Source: Agriotes lineatus (taxonomy: Eukaryota > Arthropoda > Insecta > Coleoptera > Elateridae). Taken from it: a stretch of DNA of 64,000 nt. The position numbers and the translations under genes are program-made. The notes below the pieces were generated by a model, which made no database searches, was not told the DNA's origin, and saw nothing but the letters and a program-made list of their open reading frames with translations. Below are positions 45,318 through 54,821 of the stretch, piece after piece. The stretch is taken from the NCBI GenBank assembly GCA_940337035.1, contig CALNHX010002706.1, positions 106,440 through 170,439 on the forward strand. Reading direction: 5' to 3'. Position 1 is the stretch's first letter; the number at the start of each line of letters is the position of its first letter.

Positions 45318-46660
45318 TGCTAAAGACTGCAGACAAAAAGTAAGATATCAAAATTTTAAAATAAAACCCAGAGAATAAGAATTAAATAAAGCCAAGTCAA
45401 AGCTATTAGATCACGACAATATATTAGTAAAAAACCAAGTTCCTAAAGAAATATTATTATGGTGTAGATATTTACAGGTTACAGTTCGGTGTGTATAAAA
45501 ATTACGTATTTATTAAATATTACTGTTAACAAAGCTGTTAAACGTATGATACAGGCAGTTATTAATTACTTAATAAAACAATTGTCCTATATCCGGTATT
45601 CATGGTTTATGTCTTAATCTGATTTTAATAGTCGATTAAAGTTGAATAACTAAGGTTATTACAATGCTAAAGACTGTGCGCAAAATGTAAGATTAAAATC
45701 AAAAATTTTAAAATAAAACCCAGAGAATAAGAATTAAATAAAACCAAATAAAAAGCTAATAGATCACTGCAATCACTACAATAATAAGGATGCTATACTC
45801 AATGGTGAGAGACAGTATAATTTTGAACTTATCTAGATTGGTTACAAATCAGATGTATAAGAGAAAATCTCAAACTTGTTTTAAAACATTTTGTAACTAA
45901 ACAATCACATTTAAAATTGTGTAAATAAAGCTAAAATTAGAAGGAGGCGCAGACTATAGAAAATACGTGTCAATACTTGTGGATGTGAGCGTCTAGGGAA
46001 TGTGCAAGGTTGCTAAAAATAAACCGGATGTGAGTCATTGTCTGTAAATGCCAAACTTGTCAGAACCTGCCTGCCTGTCTGCTGCCCAATTAAACAACGA
46101 AGCCATTGTTTGAGAAATGTGCAAGGTTGCAAAAATAAACCGGTTGTCTGGAGTTTCTGCACAGATCAGCGCGGGAGTCTGCGCGATGGTTTGGCGGGAA
46201 ATTCAAAATTCTGCGTAGGTTTTGGCGGTAAATTTAAATTACACTCAGGTTTTGACGGTAAATTTAAATTATGATCAGGGTTTTGGCGGGAAATTTAAAT
46301 TCTGCGTGTTGTCTGGAGTTTCTGCACAGGTCAGCGCGGGAGTCTGCGCGAGGGTTTGGCGGTAAAATCAAAATCTGTGCAGGTTTGGCGGGAAATTTAA
46401 ATTCTGCGTAGGTTTTGGCGGGAAATTCAAATTATGCTCAGGTCTTACAGGTAAACAGATAGGTAGACAGGCAAACAGTCAGACAGGCAGTATGGTTTAT
46501 GTCCTAATCTGATTTTAATAGTCGATTAGCGTCGAATAACTAAGGTTATTACAGTGCTAACGACTGTGCCCAAAAATTTTAAAATAAAACCCAGAGAATA
46601 AGAATTAAATTAAATAAATCCGAGTAAAAGCTATTAGATCACTGCAATACTCTAATTAAT
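45318..46660. repeat. Duplicated modules inside the left arm
   Basis: A block with TTTTAAAATAAAACCCAGAG, AATAAGAATTAAATAAA and GCTATTAGATCAC occurs at about 45318-45420, 45663-45776 and 46555-46650. A roughly 125-bp block ending GATACAGGCAGTTATTAATTA occurs at about 44866-44994 and 45440-45570. The arms therefore grew by internal duplication. The mirrored copies lie in the right arm. Confidence 0.65.
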
Positions 46661-47000
46661 AAGGATGGTGAGGGACAGTATAATTTTGAACTTATCTAGA
46701 TTGGTTAAAAATCAGATGTATAAGAGAAAATCTCAAACAAAAACATTTTGTCAGACCTGTCCAGACCGGCGGATGTGAGTCATCGTCTGGGAATGTGCAA
46801 GGTTGCTAAAAATAAACCGGTTGTTTGAGGTTTCTGCGTAGGTCTGCGCGAGGGTTTTTGCTCATGCTTGGCGGTAAATTCAAATTCTGTGCAGGTTTGG
46901 CGGAAAATTCAAATTCTGCGCATGCTTGGCGGTAAATTCAAATTCTACACATAATTTTTGGTGGGAAATTCAAAATAAAACCAGTGTTTTTGACGGGAAA
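46190..47000. repeat. Array of TTTGGCGGGAAA motifs (left arm)
   Basis: Perfect TTTGGCGGGAAA lies at 46190, 46282, 46384 and 46414. Close variants (TTTGGCGGTAAA, TTTGACGGTAAA, TTTGGTGGGAAA, TTTGACGGGAAA and similar) lie at about 46221, 46251, 46355, 46867, 46896, 46925, 46957 and 46989. They sit in a repeat of roughly 30 bp with TTCAAATTCTGCG(T/C)AGG between. The motif equals the classical E2F/DP binding site. The array is mirrored at about 48160-48990. Whether it is a regulatory site or simply repeat sequence is unknown. Confidence 0.7.
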
Positions 47001-47089
47001 ATCTGGGAATGTACAAGGTTACTAAAATGTATGGGGTCTTTACACCAGATGTAGTTAATGACCTCCATTATCAGTGTCTATAAATTTGG

Positions 47090-47127
47090 TAGACCGACAG
47101 GCAGGCAGACCGACAGGCAGGCAGACC

Positions 47128-47163
<36 letters not shown>

Positions 47164-47166
47164 GGC

Positions 47167-47203
<37 letters not shown>

Positions 47204-47222
47204 GGCAGACAGACAGGTAGGC

Positions 47223-47263
<41 letters not shown>

Positions 47264-47270
47264 GGTAGGC

Positions 47271-47311
<41 letters not shown>

Positions 47312-47402
47312 GGTAGGCAGACAGACAGACAGACAGGCAGACAGACAGGCAGACAGATAGACAGACAGACAGACAGACAGGCAGACAGACAGACAGACAG
47401 GC

Positions 47403-47447
<45 letters not shown>

Positions 47448-47518
47448 GGTAGGCAGACAGACAGACAGACAGGCAGACAGACAGGCAGACAAACAGACAG
47501 ACAGGCAGGTAGGCAGGC

Positions 47519-47563
<45 letters not shown>

Positions 47564-47598
47564 GGCAGACAGACAGACAGACAGGCAGACAGGTAGGC

Positions 47599-47635
<37 letters not shown>

Positions 47636-47800
47636 GGCAGGCAGACAGACAGACAGACAGACAGATAGACAGGCATGCAGGCAGGTAGGCGGACAGGCGA
47701 GCAGGCACGCAAGCAGGCAGGCAGACAGGCAGGCAGGCAGGCAGGCAGGCAGGTAGGCAGGCAGACAGACAGACAGGCAGACGGACAGGCAGGCATTCTT
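47090..47800. repeat. AGAC/GGCA-type tetranucleotide microsatellite (~700 bp)
   Basis: Long runs of CAGA with interspersed GGCAGGTAG variants fill the left part of the loop. Continuous 'ORFs' on both strands (for example 47055-47708 and 47071-47808 minus, giving CLSV repeats) are artefacts of the 4-bp repeat read through 12-bp periods. The block is not part of either arm. Confidence 0.93.
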
Positions 47801-47853
47801 AACACCATTTATTGTACAGATTGTGAGCAGTAATAGAAATAGGAGTGAGAGAG

Positions 47854-48003
47854 ATGCCTGTACCAGTTAAGTATAAGTGTCCAAAATGTAAAGGGGAAAC
47901 CGATCAAGAAGGACGAAAATGTATTGCTTGCACATTGCACGAACATATGAAAGAAAAAAGTGGTGGTAAACATTATCCTCAATCATATTTCATACAATTC
48001 TAG
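47854..48003 (+). CDS. 49-residue zinc-ribbon-like small protein in the foldback loop
   Basis: The frame runs from ATG at 47854 to TAG at 48001-48003. The product begins MPVPVKYKCPKCKG and continues EGRKCIACTLHEH, then GGKHYPQSY. It thus has CPKC - 10 residues - CIAC, a treble-clef or zinc-ribbon spacing, and a basic tail. It is the only non-repetitive ORF in the loop and lies outside both arms. I do not recognise a specific family. It could be a genuine small element-encoded protein, a fragment of a larger captured gene, or chance. The CxxC pairs and a clean ATG-stop frame favour coding, but there is no expression evidence and upstream exons could exist. Confidence 0.45.
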   Translation: MPVPVKYKCPKCKGETDQEGRKCIACTLHEHMKEKSGGKHYPQSYFIQF

Positions 48004-48128
48004 CGAATAACTGAACTCAGCTTGGTGGACGCTATCGTCATGAATTTGATTCTTATATATACATCTAACAGTTCTGATATCTATCATTTGATAAGAAACT
48101 GTTGACGTGTGAACTAGCTTGAATCATA

Positions 48129-51100
48129 CCATACATTTTAGTAACCTTGTACATTCCCAGATTTTCCCGTCAAAAACACTGGTTTTATTTTGAATTTCCC
48201 ACCAAAAATTATGTGTAGAATTTGAATTTACCGCCAAGCATGCGCAGAATTTGAATTTTCCGCCAAACCTGCACAGAATTTGAATTTACCGCCAAGCATG
48301 AGCAAAAACCCTCGCGCAGACCTACGCAGAAACCTCAAACAACCGGTTTATTTTTAGCAACCTTGCACATTCCCAGACGATGACTCACATCCGCCGGTCT
48401 GGACAGGTCTGACAAAATGTTTTTGTTTGAGATTTTCTCTTATACATCTGATTTTTAACCAATCTAGATAAGTTCAAAATTATACTGTCCCTCACCATCC
48501 TTATTAATTAGAGTATTGCAGTGATCTAATAGCTTTTACTCGGATTTATTTAATTTAATTCTTATTCTCTGGGTTTTATTTTAAAATTTTTGGGCACAGT
48601 CGTTAGCACTGTAATAACCTTAGTTATTCGACGCTAATCGACTATTAAAATCAGATTAAGACATAAACCATACTGCCTGTCTGACTGTTTGCCTGTCTAC
48701 CTATCTGTTTACCTGTAAGACCTGAGCATAATTTGAATTTCCCGCCAAAACCTACGCAGAATTTAAATTTCCCGCCAAACCTGCACAGATTTTGATTTTA
48801 CCGCCAAACCCTCGCGCAGACTCCCGCGCTGACCTGTGCAGAAACTCCAGACAACACGCAGAATTTAAATTTCCCGCCAAAACCCTGATCATAATTTAAA
48901 TTTACCGTCAAAACCTGAGTGTAATTTAAATTTACCGCCAAAACCTACGCAGAATTTTGAATTTCCCGCCAAACCATCGCGCAGACTCCCGCGCTGATCT
49001 GTGCAGAAACTCCAGACAACCGGTTTATTTTTGCAACCTTGCACATTTCTCAAACAATGGCTTCGTTGTTTAATTGGGCAGCAGACAGGCAGGCAGGTTC
49101 TGACAAGTTTGGCATTTACAGACAATGACTCACATCCGGTTTATTTTTAGCAACCTTGCACATTCCCTAGACGCTCACATCCACAAGTATTGACACGTAT
49201 TTTCTATAGTCTGCGCCTCCTTCTAATTTTAGCTTTATTTACACAATTTTAAATGTGATTGTTTAGTTACAAAATGTTTTAAAACAAGTTTGAGATTTTC
49301 TCTTATACATCTGATTTGTAACCAATCTAGATAAGTTCAAAATTATACTGTCTCTCACCATTGAGTATAGCATCCTTATTATTGTAGTGATTGCAGTGAT
49401 CTAATAGCTTTTTATTTGGTTTTATTTAATTCTTATTCTCTGGGTTTTATTTTAAAATTTTTGATTTTAATCTTACATTTTGCGCACAGTCTTTAGCATT
49501 GTAATAACCTTAGTTATTCAACTCTAATCGACTATTAATATCAGATTAAGACATAAACCATGAATACCGGATATAGGACAATTGTTTTATTAAGTAATTA
49601 ATAACTGCCTGTATCATACGTTTAACAGCTTTGTTAACAGTAATATTTAATAAATACGTAATTTTTATACACACCGAACTGTAACCTGTAAATATCTACA
49701 CCATAATAATATTTCTTTAGGAACTTGGTTTTTTACTAATATATTGTCGTGATCTAATAGCTTTGACTTGGCTTTATTTAATTCTTATTCTCTGGGTTTT
49801 ATTTTAAAATTTTGATATCTTACTTTTTGTCTGCAGTCTTTAGCATGTAATTGTAATAATGTTGAGTATTAGTCGTGCAGATTTTTCAAATGTATTATCT
49901 GCTAATATTTTCTTTAAGTATTTTTCCACCTCTTTACCGAATTAGCTTGCGGATGTCTTATACTACAAAAACCAACTTTTATGGCGTGCTGACAAAGTCA
50001 TATGATAAAATTTCCTACACTGCATACGATAAGTCAACGACCTTACATAACAAGCAAGTCTGCACATGCATAACGTAAATAAATGTGTATCGGTGGACTA
50101 CTTACGAATGATTTACAAATACCGTTGTAAGAAACCGAAATTCCAATGATAAAATTAAACCACCACTCTAATTAATAACTGCCTGTATCATACGTTTAAC
50201 GGCTTTGTTAACAGTAATATTTAATAAATACGTAATTTTTATACACACCTGTAACGTGTAAATCTCTACAGCATCATAATATTTCTTTAGGAACTTGCTT
50301 ATTTCTAAAGCGAGGGGGTGCTGTACATAAATCCAACAGCAAAAGTAAAATATATAACTATCGGCTCAATTTTCGAGACTGTGTATTTAATAAAGTACTG
50401 GAAAAAACACGTAATATTTACTTTGCTACAAACAATGTCTCTAAGACCGCAACACTTTTGTATTATGTTATATACTGTCTACCGCTTAAACAGTCCTCCA
50501 GTGGGATCGAACACATTACCTATCTACTAAAAGATGCTTCCAATCGGTCTATTCGAGTTAAATATCCAGACATACATCTCGTCGAAAGCGTAATAAAACA
50601 AAAACCTAACAAGTTATTTAAAATGGTTTGGATTTTTATATTGCATCTTTTTAGCTGGAAATAATTCGATATATACTATTAGACCACAATTAATTCGGTT
50701 TATTTTTTAGCAACCTTGCACATTTTCTCAAACAATGGCTTTCATTGTTGAATTTTTACCAGCTTTGCACATTTTAATCTCCAGACAACAATGGCTTCAT
50801 TGTCCAATTTCGTGCTGATTTTAAAACAATTTATGCCATTGTTCTATTTACCAGCTTTGCACATTTTAATCTCCAGACAACAATACCTTCATTGTTCTCG
50901 AATTTCGTGTCGACTTTAAAACAATGGATGCCATTGTTCTACAACATCCTGCAAGAATAGGCATGTCTGTCAGACGATGACTCACATCCGGTCGAGCCTG
51001 AGAAAATTTTGATAGCTTCTGATTTACTGATAACATCCTGCAAGAATGAACATGTCTGCATCCCAGACGCTCGAGCGTGGGAAAATGTCAAAAACTACAC

Positions 51101-51339
51101 TTTTAACCCAAAAAATTCCCGGAAGTGGCCGAGGTCAATGACCCCGACTAGGCCAATGACTCCGACCTTGACCTAGGCTAGATCCGTGACCTAGAAAAAA
51201 TTCTCGGAAGTGGCCGAGGTCAATGACCCGACTAGGCCACGCCCACCGGCTAGGCCTGTGACCTTGACCTCGGCTAGGCCCGTGACCTTGAAAAAAGTTC
51301 AAGGTCAAATGTGGCCCAGAACGCCCCTAGGTACTCTAC
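48129..51339. repeat. Right arm of the giant foldback
   Basis: This is the reverse complement of 43824-47034 with the same length of 3,211 bp. Differences I noticed include GGCTTTG for AGCTTTG near 50200, TTTTCGAG for TTTTTGAG near 50370, one C/T change turning a Pro into a Ser codon near 50550, ACTCTAATC near 49520, and one near 48660. All ORFs here are mirror shadows. Confidence 0.9.
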
Positions 51340-52495
51340 TATTGTCAGCAAACAAATCCAAAGTGCTACAATTAATATTAAAGTATGCCAAACCTACCTA
51401 AAAAATTTAGTTGATCACTTCCAGCAATATAGATCTGACCAATCATTTCAAGAAATTCTTGTACAAGCGAAAGAAGTAGCACTCTCTCTCGAAATTGAAG
51501 AAGACTTTCCACCGTTACCAACGGTCAGGAGGAAATTTAAAACAAAACTGTTTGACTATGAACATCGAGATGAGACCCCTCATGATCCAAAAACCGCCTT
51601 TAAAATTAGTTTTTTCTTAAAAATTATAGATCAAATTTTAAGCTCTCTAAAAGACCGATTTGACTTATTAAATGAGTATGATAATATTTTCGGATTTTTT
51701 AGCGACATATTCAAATTAAGTGACAGCGATCTTTTAAAACGTTGTTCTGCTCTTGAAGAACGACTGTCAGATCAGGATAATAAGGATATAGACTCCAATG
51801 ATTTGTTTAATGAAATTAAAGCGTTAAAGTTGTTTTCATTACTTGATGATACTGACCCCTTAAGTATTTTACAATTATATATTTGAAAACAATTTAATCT
51901 CCACCCTTCCAAACGTAAGCATTTCACTAAGAATTCTTCTGACATTGCCTGTATCTGTAGCTTCTGGCGAGCGATCTTTTTCAAAGTTAAAAATCATTAA
52001 AAATTATTTAAGATAGACAATGCTTCAAGAAAGATTGTCTGGGTTAGCAATATTAGCAACTGAACAATAAATTTTTGATGGTATAAATTTTAGCGATGTA
52101 ATTAATGAATTTGCAACAGCAAAGTCTCTGAAAATATCGCTACTACAATAGCTATTTTTTATTTTTCTATTGTACCTAGCTATCATTTTTTATTTTATAA
52201 CGAAGTTACCTAGGTATTTGTTATCTGAAGTATCTGCATATTTTTTAAAATATCTAAGTATAAGTAGAAAGTAGTACTTATATAGATATGTAGACATTAG
52301 GCAATATTTCTGTTATTTGTTCCTAACAAAATGTGATTTTTAGTTTTGGGTTATTTTCTAGTATTTATAAACAACGTGTCTGTACCCCATTAGTTAAGTA
52401 AATGCTTTAAACTGGGTGTGAACAAGAATTTATTTTAATTTATTTTCTTATGATTTTATTCTGTTTGTTTCATTTTGATATTTTAGTCTACAAAT

Positions 52496-52629
52496 AATAG
52501 TAGATTATGCAATGAGGGAGAGAAATGCGTTATTTTGCTGAGGTACAATTTCTGACTCGAGGGCGAATCCCGAGAGTCAGAAATTGCACTGAAGCAAAAT
52601 AGCATTCTCTCCGAGTTGCATATACTATT
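52496..52629. mobile_element. 134-bp hairpin MITE, AATAGTAGATTAT family
   Basis: AATAGTAGATTATGCAAT ... GAGAGAAATGC ... TTATTTTGCT folds onto AGCAAAATAGCATTCTCTC ... TTGCATATACTATT. GACTCGAGGG and CCCGAGAGTC pair near the centre. The ends match the larger element at 15984-16744. Confidence 0.75.
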
Positions 52630-52766
52630 TTTTTCACGTTGCAGGAAGATTTAAAACGAAAACCCGTTTTTTTAAACGTCATTTATTGACGTTTTAGTTA
52701 CAATTATTTTAAAATTAGTAGCCTTTGCTACATTTTAAAGTTGGTGGCACTGTAAGTCATTATTAC

Positions 52767-53882
52767 TAGAGTCCCTATATATAAAGAGTTGGGACATGTA
52801 GGCGACTCATTTTGGATCCACAAATCATGGAGTACCTGATTTTTGTTAAATTTAAATTTTATGCAGATCAGGCATACCTATGGACAACAGTTTGGCAACC
52901 ACTACAAATTAGAATCACATTTTGTGACAGTTGTGACAAATACTTAACAAATATTTTTAATTTGAAAAATATTGTGCAATGACTGGTGGTTCAGCGATTA
53001 ATTGTAAAAATCGAACAGATCTGGGATATTATTTGCATCTTTTTCTAAGGAATGCGAAAATAAAGCGTATCTGGGTAAATAACAGCAAAATTAAGGATTT
53101 TAAGTCAACAAGCCGTTTATTCTCTGAATGTCATTTTTTGGCAGTGGTCTATTGTGATATGTTTTATCGGACTTTTTCCACTGCCGCCGTTTATGTAATA
53201 AACATTTTGCGGATGATCAGTGTGGTTGATTAAACGTGGAAAAACGTCTGCAATACAATGCTATTCCAACATTATTCAATTCAAACCAGATTTAAATAAA
53301 TGTGAAAATTCTGAAATGGAAGAAAACGAACTAATCGATGTTGAAAGCATCAAACGGCAGATTATTCAGGCCAGTGTTAATCAATACAAAAAGACAATTT
53401 TCCTCTGGAAAGGTTGAATTACGTCGCCTCAAATTCTCTAACGTTAGTTGTTGAGCATTACATTCGTATTCATACCACATTTACAGCTGCAACTAAACAT
53501 CCTACCCCACCCCCACACCTAAGATTATAAGCAGAGGTTTTTCATAACACAAGATTTCAATAACTGTTTATTTCTAATCGCAGTTCACTTAAGTCATCAG
53601 AAATACTTTTTACCATAACCTGAAAACACACTAGTACTAAAAAAGTAAATAAATTTAGCCGGCAAATTTTTCAAGTTTTAATAATTCCACATAAATATTA
53701 TTTTTCTTACACGTTGCCTCAGATTTCTAAATGAATGCCTTCTGTGATTTGACATGTCAATTAATGTCATTTTGTTTGTCTTACATCTTTCAAATATAAA
53801 AAAATGAAATATATTATTGCTGAATCATGTGATCCTTGATTTGTGGATCCAATGTCCCAACTCTTTATATATAGGAACTCTA
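52767..53882 (+). mobile_element. P-like THAP element with ~30-bp inverted ends
   Basis: TAGAGTCCCTATATATAAAGAGTTGGGACAT-type sequence at the left is mirrored as ATGTCCCAACTCTTTATATATAGGAACTCTA at the right. The TTATTAC repeats at 52760-52766 and 53883-53889 give a 7-bp (possibly 8-bp) duplication. About 30-bp ends, a 7-8 bp duplication and an internal THAP fragment fit the P superfamily. No DDE domain remains, so it is non-autonomous. It is inserted in a hairpin repeat (52720-54000). Confidence 0.7.
52979..53150 (+). pseudogene. Degenerate THAP domain
   Basis: MTGGSAINCKNRTDLGYY, then IKRIWVNNSKI, then SRLFSECHFLAV retains the Cys-Lys-Asn-Arg N-terminal block, the central Trp and an SxxHF-like ending (SECHF). 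Several key residues, including the first Cys, are missing. An ORF at 53220-53417 (65 codons) is of unknown origin. Confidence 0.45.
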
Positions 53883-53900
53883 TTATTACAAGAGCTCACA

Positions 53901-53995
53901 ATTATGTCAAATTCGAGGTTAATAGATGAGGTTTTGCGTCAGTTTATGTCAAAACTGACGCGAAACCTAACCTGTTAACCCCGAATTTACCATAG
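53901..53995. repeat. Hairpin family with ATGTCAAATTCG / GCGTCAG arms, copy C
   Basis: ATGTCAAATTCGAGGTTAA ... GGTTTTGCGTCAGTTT folds onto AAACTGACGCGAAACCTAACC ... CCCCGAATTTACCATAG. It is related to 16590-16705 and to the centre of 21901-22155. Confidence 0.6.
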
Positions 53996-54299
53996 ATTAC
54001 CATAGATACGGTAACATTTTTTACTTTAGTCCCTAGGGGCTAAAGTAATTACTTCTGTCCCTAGAGATAAAATGAGCTACTTTAGTCCCTGAAATAAGTG
54101 ACTAAAGTGCCAACTTTAGTCCCGCAAGTGCAAAAATATGACTTCTAAAGTTCAGTTTTTTGCTTTATTTCAAGCACCTACCTACCTACCTTCAAAAAAA
54201 TGAATAAAAAAAAACATGATCCAAAATGCCTTAAGGGGCGCCAAAATCCTTTTTTCCACACAGGCGCCAGTAGCCCTTACGGGGGCCCTGGTTACAGAA

Positions 54300-54821
54300 C
54301 TAACATTTTTAGGTAAAAGCTTGCAAAACACGAATTTATTGTGAATACTTTGTACAAACAACCGCCAGATAACAGTAACCCAGGTAGTCGAAAAAACAAA
54401 TGCAGAGAATGCGCAGATTCCGAGAAGAAACCCAGTGGGCTGCGCGTGCGCACCATCCGCACGAATCGAGTTGAAAGTCCTTACCGCAATGGTTGCATGC
54501 CACATGTGGATTAATGAATCATAACAATAAAATTTGTAAATACGGTGCAGTGTTGTGTTAATCGACAACGTCTGCGTCGGCGACCAACGTCCACACCATC
54601 GGCAACAAGTAGCAACCCCCGGCGGACGGCTTTCCAAGTGCTTTACACCGCACCGGATTAACATACCGCGTAATTCGCTCCTAACCTCAAATTGTAATAA
54701 TAGTGGCTGCACATGAAGTAAAATGACCGTGTCGCCTCTGCCCTTGGCCGTTAAGTGTCACAAATAGGCGAACCCCTTACTGTAGTTAAATTTAAGCCCC
54801 AATTCGAACCTGCGCCCTGCC
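54300..54821 (+). promoter_or_regulatory. Probable promoter/5' UTR of the coactivator-like gene
   Basis: This interval is richer in G+C and CpG than its surroundings (for example 54410-54480 and 54560-54660) and directly precedes the first coding ATG. The minus-strand ORF 54182-54712 is a shadow of this composition. I cannot fix a transcription start. Confidence 0.4.

Larger units (their letters stand above)
43824..51339. mobile_element. Giant foldback element, 7,516 bp, with 3.2-kb near-identical inverted arms
   Basis: The element starts GTAGAGTACCTAGGGGCG and ends with the exact complement. It is flanked by perfect 8-bp repeats TATTGTCA (43816-43823 and 51340-51347). The left arm is 43824-47034 and the right arm 48129-51339, each 3,211 bp. 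I noticed only about six differences by eye. The 1,094-bp loop contains a microsatellite and a small zinc-ribbon ORF. Mirrored ORFs such as 46038-46274 and 48889-49125 translate identically because of the arms and are not otherwise supported. No transposase was recognised, so mobilisation in trans is likely. An 8-bp duplication is compatible with hAT- or P-type machinery. Confidence 0.92.
41579..52069 (+). pseudogene. hAT transposase (ZMYM1/DUF4371-like), split by the giant foldback
   Basis: The start ATG (41579) is immediately followed by a GTAAGT donor. Exon 2 begins at 41952 (DKRKRPSGAKFREQKK), the classic N terminus of this family. A TTF-like zinc-finger region follows (FWPERI ... YSVFCFCCQLFC ... 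GVSDWQHL). After a one-base frameshift at about 42800 come YWRDVLERIIAIVKYL and the DUF4371/RNase H-like core: ILDCTPDTSHTEQISLVLRY with the first Asp, GQGYDNGANMKGKHVGLQ, and VPCAAHTLNL. The gene is cut at 43823 by the foldback and resumes at 51340 (TIVSKQIQSATINI ...). A second shift near 51884 leads to the hATC dimerisation motif LPVSVASGERSFSKLKIIK, then a TAG and LSGLAILATE. Two frameshifts, a stop and the insertion inactivate it. Confidence 0.85.
41071..54290 (+). mobile_element. hAT (ZMYM1-like, DUF4371) transposon, heavily invaded
   Basis: Termini CAGGGCCCCCG (41071-41081) and CGGGGGCCCTG (54280-54290) are perfect 11-bp inverted repeats with CAG/CTG ends. Both are followed by subterminal GGCGCC motifs (41113-41145 and 54235-54270). 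The element encloses a plus-strand hAT transposase gene (41579-52069). It also encloses later insertions: a 7.5-kb foldback (43824-51339), a MITE (52496-52629) and a P-like THAP element (52767-53882). The flanking 8-mers (CCAACAAG, GTTACAGA) do not match, so the target duplication is lost or the ends come from different copies. Confidence 0.7.

Noticed and set aside
47090..47800. CRISPR-like array
   Set aside because: The repeats are contiguous 4-bp units with no unique spacers, in a eukaryotic context with introns and retrotransposons.
47055..47808. Long Cys/Leu/Ser-rich ORFs on the minus strand and an Arg/Gln/Thr/Asp ORF on the plus strand
   Set aside because: They are translations of the tetranucleotide microsatellite, open in several frames at once, with no unique sequence.
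46038..49125. Two identical 78-codon ORFs (46038-46274 plus, 48889-49125 minus) suggesting a duplicated gene
   Set aside because: Identity follows from the inverted arms. The translation crosses the E2F-like repeat array and resembles no protein.
43816..51347. The giant inverted repeat as a pure assembly artefact
   Set aside because: A perfect 8-bp duplication, exact rejoining of the hAT gene and a few arm-to-arm differences all argue for a real insertion, although long reads should confirm it.
54182..54712. 176-codon minus-strand ORF
   Set aside because: It lies over the hAT terminus and the GC-richer promoter region of the plus-strand gene and has no recognisable domain.
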